This document shows positions 60,477 through 64,000 of a stretch of DNA of 64,000 nucleotides, in pieces. The translations under genes and the position numbers were made by a program. The stretch covers positions 1 to 64,000 of the forward strand of contig NZ_JAESVF010000002.1 of NCBI RefSeq assembly GCF_038433465.1, written 5' to 3'. Every line of letters begins with the position of its first letter. Within the stretch, counting starts at the first letter, position 1. Source of the DNA: Galbibacter sp038433465. GTDB lineage: Bacteria; Bacteroidota; Bacteroidia; Flavobacteriales; Flavobacteriaceae. The notes beneath the pieces are model-generated. The model was not told where the DNA came from. It saw only the letters and a program-made list of their open reading frames with translations, and made no database searches.

Positions 60477-60925
60477 TTATAGATTGTTTGAAAAATTACA
60501 AGTTTTATGATTTTCTGTCTAAGGATGTTTTCATTGGGTTAGAGTTTTTAGCAAAACTAGACAAAGAGGTGGATTTAGGAGAATATATGATTAATGATAA
60601 TGTTAAGGCTATAATAACTGAATATCGAACAAAAGAAGTTTTTGAAAAAGGATATGAGGCGCATAGAAGAGTTATTGATATACAATATCCATTAATTGGT
60701 AGGGAAAGGATTTTATGGGATTATAGAGATAATTTGAATTTAAGAGTACCATATGATGTAGAAAAAGATGTGGAATACTATGACCATAACTGTATTAATG
60801 CTAATCAAGTAGATATAGGAAATAGTTATTTTGCTATAATGTTTCCTGATGATGCGCATAGTCCTCAAAGGTATATAGATGAACCAGAGTTGATTAAAAA
60901 AGCAACGATTAAAGTTAAGTTTTAA
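60473..60925 (+). CDS. YhcH/YjgK/YiaL-family protein (DUF386)
   Basis: 150 aa, DUF386 beta-sandwich (TabA/YhcH/NanQ relatives). Conserved metal-site residues are seen in EAHRRVIDIQYPL and FPDDAHSPQ. E. coli relatives assist sialic acid or related sugar use, likely as anomerases or by handling ring forms. Placed between a cyclase and a CMP-sugar-synthetase-like gene, it may act on the anomeric form of the cassette's sugar. Overlaps the cyclase by 4 nt. Confidence 0.85.
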   Translation: MIIDCLKNYKFYDFLSKDVFIGLEFLAKLDKEVDLGEYMINDNVKAIITEYRTKEVFEKGYEAHRRVIDIQYPLIGRERILWDYRDNLNLRVPYDVEKDVEYYDHNCINANQVDIGNSYFAIMFPDDAHSPQRYIDEPELIKKATIKVKF

Positions 60926-61618
60926 ATGAAAGATTTAGGTAAGATAGTATTACATATTCCCGCTAGGGAAGGTAGTAAAAGGGTAAAGAAGAAGAATATG
61001 CGATTAATGGCATCACATCCTATGATTTATTATGCTACATCTGCTTCCGTTAAATCAAAAGTAACAGATAATGTATATGTTAATACTGATTCTAAAGAAA
61101 TACAAAATTACATAAGTTTGAATTTCGCTACTGTAAGAATTTATGAAAGAGAAAAAACTTTGGCAAGTGACTATGCCTCTAGTGATGAGTTTAATTATGA
61201 TATTATTAAAAAGTTATCACCTGATACACTTATTATGATTAATCCAGTTTGTCCATTAATTGATGAATTTGATATTAAGAATGCATTAGATTTATTTAAG
61301 AGATCTAATTGTGATACTTTAATATCATCTTCATCTACCCAAATGCAAACTTTTTGTAATGGGAATCCAGTAAATATAAATTTAAATGAACAATTAGCTC
61401 CATCTCAAAATAATGATAAAGTAACTACACTTAATTGGGCTATCACAATATGGGATGTAAAATCCTTTAAGGATAGAATGAAGTTGCAAAATTATGCTGT
61501 TTTGGGTAATAATAGATTATTCTTTGATATTGATCCATTAAAGGGAGTGAAAGTAAGTGAAGAAAAAGATTTTCTTTTTATAGAAAATATCATGAAAAGT
61601 ACAAATCTTCAAGACTAA
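60926..61618 (+). CDS. CMP-sugar-synthetase-like nucleotidyltransferase
   Basis: 230 aa. The N-terminal IPAREGSKRVKKKN (residues 11-24) is the CTP-binding loop of CMP-Neu5Ac/CMP-Kdo synthetases, and TDSKEI and NPVCPLI follow as in that family. The C-terminal FFDIDPLKGVKVSEEKDF segment resembles NeuA-type proteins. It should activate an acidic or unusual sugar with a nucleotide, probably CTP. No neuB- or kdsA-like synthase lies in the window, so the sugar is unlikely to be an ordinary nonulosonate unless made elsewhere. Confidence 0.82.
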   Translation: MKDLGKIVLHIPAREGSKRVKKKNMRLMASHPMIYYATSASVKSKVTDNVYVNTDSKEIQNYISLNFATVRIYEREKTLASDYASSDEFNYDIIKKLSPDTLIMINPVCPLIDEFDIKNALDLFKRSNCDTLISSSSTQMQTFCNGNPVNINLNEQLAPSQNNDKVTTLNWAITIWDVKSFKDRMKLQNYAVLGNNRLFFDIDPLKGVKVSEEKDFLFIENIMKSTNLQD

Positions 61619-61641
61619 CCATTTGATTAAATATATATAAT

Positions 61642-62544
61642 ATGAGGATTAATTTTTCTAACCCATTTAATGGTAGAAAATGGCTAAGTCTTTTAAAAGA
61701 GTCTACTGATTTTGGGTTGTCCTTTAGTGAAAATATATCTTTGTCAGAAAAGTATCTCGGTTTTACATTTTCTACCAATAAATATGGATTAAGAGGGCCA
61801 GATGATGAATCAGCACCCTTAGTGATATGTGGAACATCTTTTGCTATGGGGTTATCTGTTAATGATGGAGATAATTGGTATGATTTATTATCGAACAATT
61901 GTCAATTTAATATAGGGTTTCCAGTAGCTACTAGATGTCATAATAGGAGGCTTGATCTTTTGTATAACGGGGGATTTAATCGATTGTTTTTTATATATCA
62001 TCCTAATAATTGGATGATTTCTCATAATTTTTTTTTAGCTGAAGAAGGAGAAAAAAAAATTTTTGAACATATGAAATGGAAAACTTCTTTAATTGATACT
62101 TTTAAGATTTTTCCTAAATGGATCATTAAGAGTGTTATTAAGAGATATAAAGGGATTTTTCAAGTACATAATTATAAAGGTGTTAATTATCATATTAATT
62201 CCAGATATTCTATTATTAATTTAGAGAAGAAAAAAAAATTTGTGGAATATGAGATGAAAGAGGTTAATAAACTTTTTTCTAGGTTTAATGAGGTCGTAAT
62301 TATTCGGGTTCCAGTAAAAGAACAAGTAGTAGAACATACATTGAGTGATGATTTAAATTTAAAGAGACTTGTTCGAAATTATGAAGATAATTATTATTTG
62401 TTTAAGCAAAATATTAATCATAATAATTTTCGAATTTTAGATTTTTCAGATAAGTTTGAGTTAGACGATTATCATGCTTTTGATACACATTGGAATAAGA
62501 AAGGGAATTATAAGTTTCATGAACTTGTAAAATCTTTTTTTTAG
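61642..62544 (+). CDS. SGNH-like hydrolase or acyltransferase, unusual catalytic block
   Basis: 300 aa. GTSFAMGLSV at 64-73 aligns with the SGNH/GDSL block I (GDSxxxG) but has Thr in place of Asp; DTHWNKKGN near residues 281-289 matches the C-terminal Asp-x-His catalytic pair. No signal peptide. Such proteins in O-antigen loci often add or remove acetyl groups. I do not recognise a closer family. It starts 23 nt after the nucleotidyltransferase. Confidence 0.6.
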   Translation: MRINFSNPFNGRKWLSLLKESTDFGLSFSENISLSEKYLGFTFSTNKYGLRGPDDESAPLVICGTSFAMGLSVNDGDNWYDLLSNNCQFNIGFPVATRCHNRRLDLLYNGGFNRLFFIYHPNNWMISHNFFLAEEGEKKIFEHMKWKTSLIDTFKIFPKWIIKSVIKRYKGIFQVHNYKGVNYHINSRYSIINLEKKKKFVEYEMKEVNKLFSRFNEVVIIRVPVKEQVVEHTLSDDLNLKRLVRNYEDNYYLFKQNINHNNFRILDFSDKFELDDYHAFDTHWNKKGNYKFHELVKSFF

Positions 62545-62590
62545 AAATAATTTATTGGTATGATTAAATTTTTTAAACCAAACTTTGGTT

Positions 62591-64000
62591 ATGTTTTTTC
62601 GAAAGTTATATAATTCTTCTATATTCACTTCTTGGATATCTCAATTAATCAAAATAGTATTTAGTTTAATTACGTTGCCTATTATTTTAAATAAATTTAA
62701 AGTAGAAGAGGTTAATGTTTGGTTTTTATATGCTACGATTGTTGGTATAGGTCAAGGTATTCAGTATGGATTCAATTCTACCTTTATACGTTTTTTCTCA
62801 TATTCTTTTGCAGGAATAAAGATTAAATATTTCTTTAAAATTAAAAATAAGATTACTAATAGTGAAGTTAATAAATTTGATAAAGATGAATTTTCAGATC
62901 TTTTTAGTGTATTAAAAATAACATTCTTGTTAATAACTACACTGTATTTTCTATTACTGATTAGTATTGGTTCTTATGCAGTTAAAACCCCTATTAGTTA
63001 TCTTGAGAATCCTAATGAAGGATGGATTACTTGGTTTGTAGTTGTGATTAGTACTTCTTTCAATATTTATATGTCCATTTACCAAATTTTTCTTAGAGGA
63101 TTTAATAAAATAGCTCTACTTAATAGAATTATTACAATTGTAAACTTATTTGGAATAATTGTAATTTTAATCATAGGACTATATTTCGCTAGTTTACTTA
63201 GCTTAATTATAGGAGTTCAGTTTATAGCAATACTAACTAGTGTTAGCTTGTATATTATGGCTTTAAAAGCAAATAATTGTTTTTTATATAAAGTTCCTAA
63301 AAGAAAATTTCGATTGGATATATTTAAAGAAGTATGGGATAGTGCATGGAAAAGTGGGACAGCTACAATTTTTGCTACTATAATGAAACATGTTTCAGGG
63401 ATAATTGTGGCGCAGTTATTTAGTCCTGTAACCTCTGCTTCTTTTCTTCTAACTAAAAGGTTATTCGAGTTATTAGAAACTTTAACAATGGTAACGTTTC
63501 AAGCTAAGATACCTGAAATTGCTTCACTAAGAGGAGTGGGTGATATAAAAAGATTAATACCGTTGTTAAGAAGGGTTTTGACTTTATCATATGGAGTATA
63601 TGTTATAGGTGTTTTTGTACTTTTATTTTTTGGCGATTTTTTTATATCATTAATTAAAGCAAATTCTAATCTTGGTAGTCCTTTATTAATAATCTCTTTC
63701 ACGTTTTCTACCTTAATAGTACGGTGGGCAGGAATTAATTTAGCAATTTCAAATCAAGCTAATTATGTATACGAGCATATCATTGGAACTATAACGTTTA
63801 TTTTTTATTTTATTTTTGTTTTGTTATTATATAAATATATTGGTGTTATTGTTTTTCCTATTTCAATTATGATAGCAACAATGATAACTGCCCCTATAAT
63901 AATAAATAGAACTTATAAAACTCTTGATACAACATTCATAGATTTTGAAAAATATATATTTTTTCCCACACTTTTATTAGTTATAATACTGTGTGCAATT
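62591..64000 (+). CDS. Wzx-like polysaccharide flippase (3' end beyond window)
   Basis: Open from ATG 62591 to the last base (470 codons, no stop). Start MFFRKLYNSSIFTSWISQ, then about twelve hydrophobic segments with short loops, the pattern of O-antigen flippases of the MATE/MOP superfamily. Residues about 235-260 (DSAWKSGTATIFATIMKH) have the polar helix also seen in Wzx proteins. It would flip lipid-linked repeat units across the inner membrane. Very AT-rich, like the genes before it. Confidence 0.8.
   Translation, partial: MFFRKLYNSSIFTSWISQLIKIVFSLITLPIILNKFKVEEVNVWFLYATIVGIGQGIQYGFNSTFIRFFSYSFAGIKIKYFFKIKNKITNSEVNKFDKDEFSDLFSVLKITFLLITTLYFLLLISIGSYAVKTPISYLENPNEGWITWFVVVISTSFNIYMSIYQIFLRGFNKIALLNRIITIVNLFGIIVILIIGLYFASLLSLIIGVQFIAILTSVSLYIMALKANNCFLYKVPKRKFRLDIFKEVWDSAWKSGTATIFATIMKHVSGIIVAQLFSPVTSASFLLTKRLFELLETLTMVTFQAKIPEIASLRGVGDIKRLIPLLRRVLTLSYGVYVIGVFVLLFFGDFFISLIKANSNLGSPLLIISFTFSTLIVRWAGINLAISNQANYVYEHIIGTITFIFYFIFVLLLYKYIGVIVFPISIMIATMITAPIIINRTYKTLDTTFIDFEKYIFFPTLLLVIILCAI

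Overview
The window looks like the chromosome of a marine member of the Flavobacteriaceae (Bacteroidota). The DNA is AT-rich. Start regions lack strong Shine-Dalgarno sequences and instead carry the flavobacterial promoter pattern TTG, about 17-20 nt, then TAnnTTTG. Lipoproteins with short Cys-containing signal peptides are frequent. Families typical of the group are present: DUF3276/PUR, the long form of NusB, split transketolase, SDR-type threonine dehydrogenase, and a Tgt without zinc cysteines. No phage, transposase, CRISPR array or rRNA is visible. Three tRNA genes are present (Leu-GAG and two identical Lys-TTT).

Layout. 0-11.6 kb: housekeeping genes (a secreted metzincin-like lipoprotein, CsaA, DUF3276, an ABC exporter, leucine-dehydrogenase-like enzyme, nusB, DUF1573-yajC, pepT, pyrD, LysE-type exporter). 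11.6-19.0 kb: a curli (functional amyloid) operon with two repeat-rich curlins, a small nucleator-like protein, CsgE with a CsgH-like N-terminal domain, CsgF, CsgG with an added C-terminal beta-barrel, and a propeller lipoprotein; a 130-145 bp tandem repeat array follows. 19.6-32 kb: HAD phosphatase, HMG-CoA lyase, guaB, SurA-like periplasmic chaperones, MoxR ATPase, aconitase, a Crp/Fnr regulator, an RskA-like lipoprotein and a TlpA thioredoxin. 32-47 kb: a CarH-like B12-binding MerR regulator, threonine dehydrogenase, truncated haemoglobin, the tRNAs, aroK, a PyrR-like PRTase, an S4 protein, an FKBP-like lipoprotein, transketolase halves, tgt, an LptF/G permease, a DMT exporter, accA and dnaB.

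47-64 kb is a surface-polysaccharide locus. It opens with a sulfate-activation module (cysQ, DUF2061, cysC, cysD, cysN) bracketed by two almost identical terminators. Next come a UDP-sugar dehydrogenase and the dTDP-rhamnose genes rfbB-A-C-D. rfbD ends early, and exactly there the sequence becomes more AT-rich and enters a tightly overlapping cassette: SIS isomerase, Gfo/Idh oxidoreductase, 2-hydroxyacid dehydrogenase, SDR, dehydroquinate-synthase-like cyclase, YhcH-like protein, CMP-sugar-synthetase-like nucleotidyltransferase, an SGNH-like protein and a Wzx-like flippase cut by the window end. This cassette is the best candidate for an undescribed system: its enzyme set is what would be needed to make and activate a carbocyclic (cyclitol) or otherwise unusual sugar for the O-antigen or capsule. 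That reading is inference from families and order, not a demonstrated pathway.

Other points of interest are the CarH-like regulator with a perfect palindrome inside its own promoter, the domain fusions in the curli secretion genes, a nested-stem RNA-like element at 23.3 kb, and several dispersed repeats.
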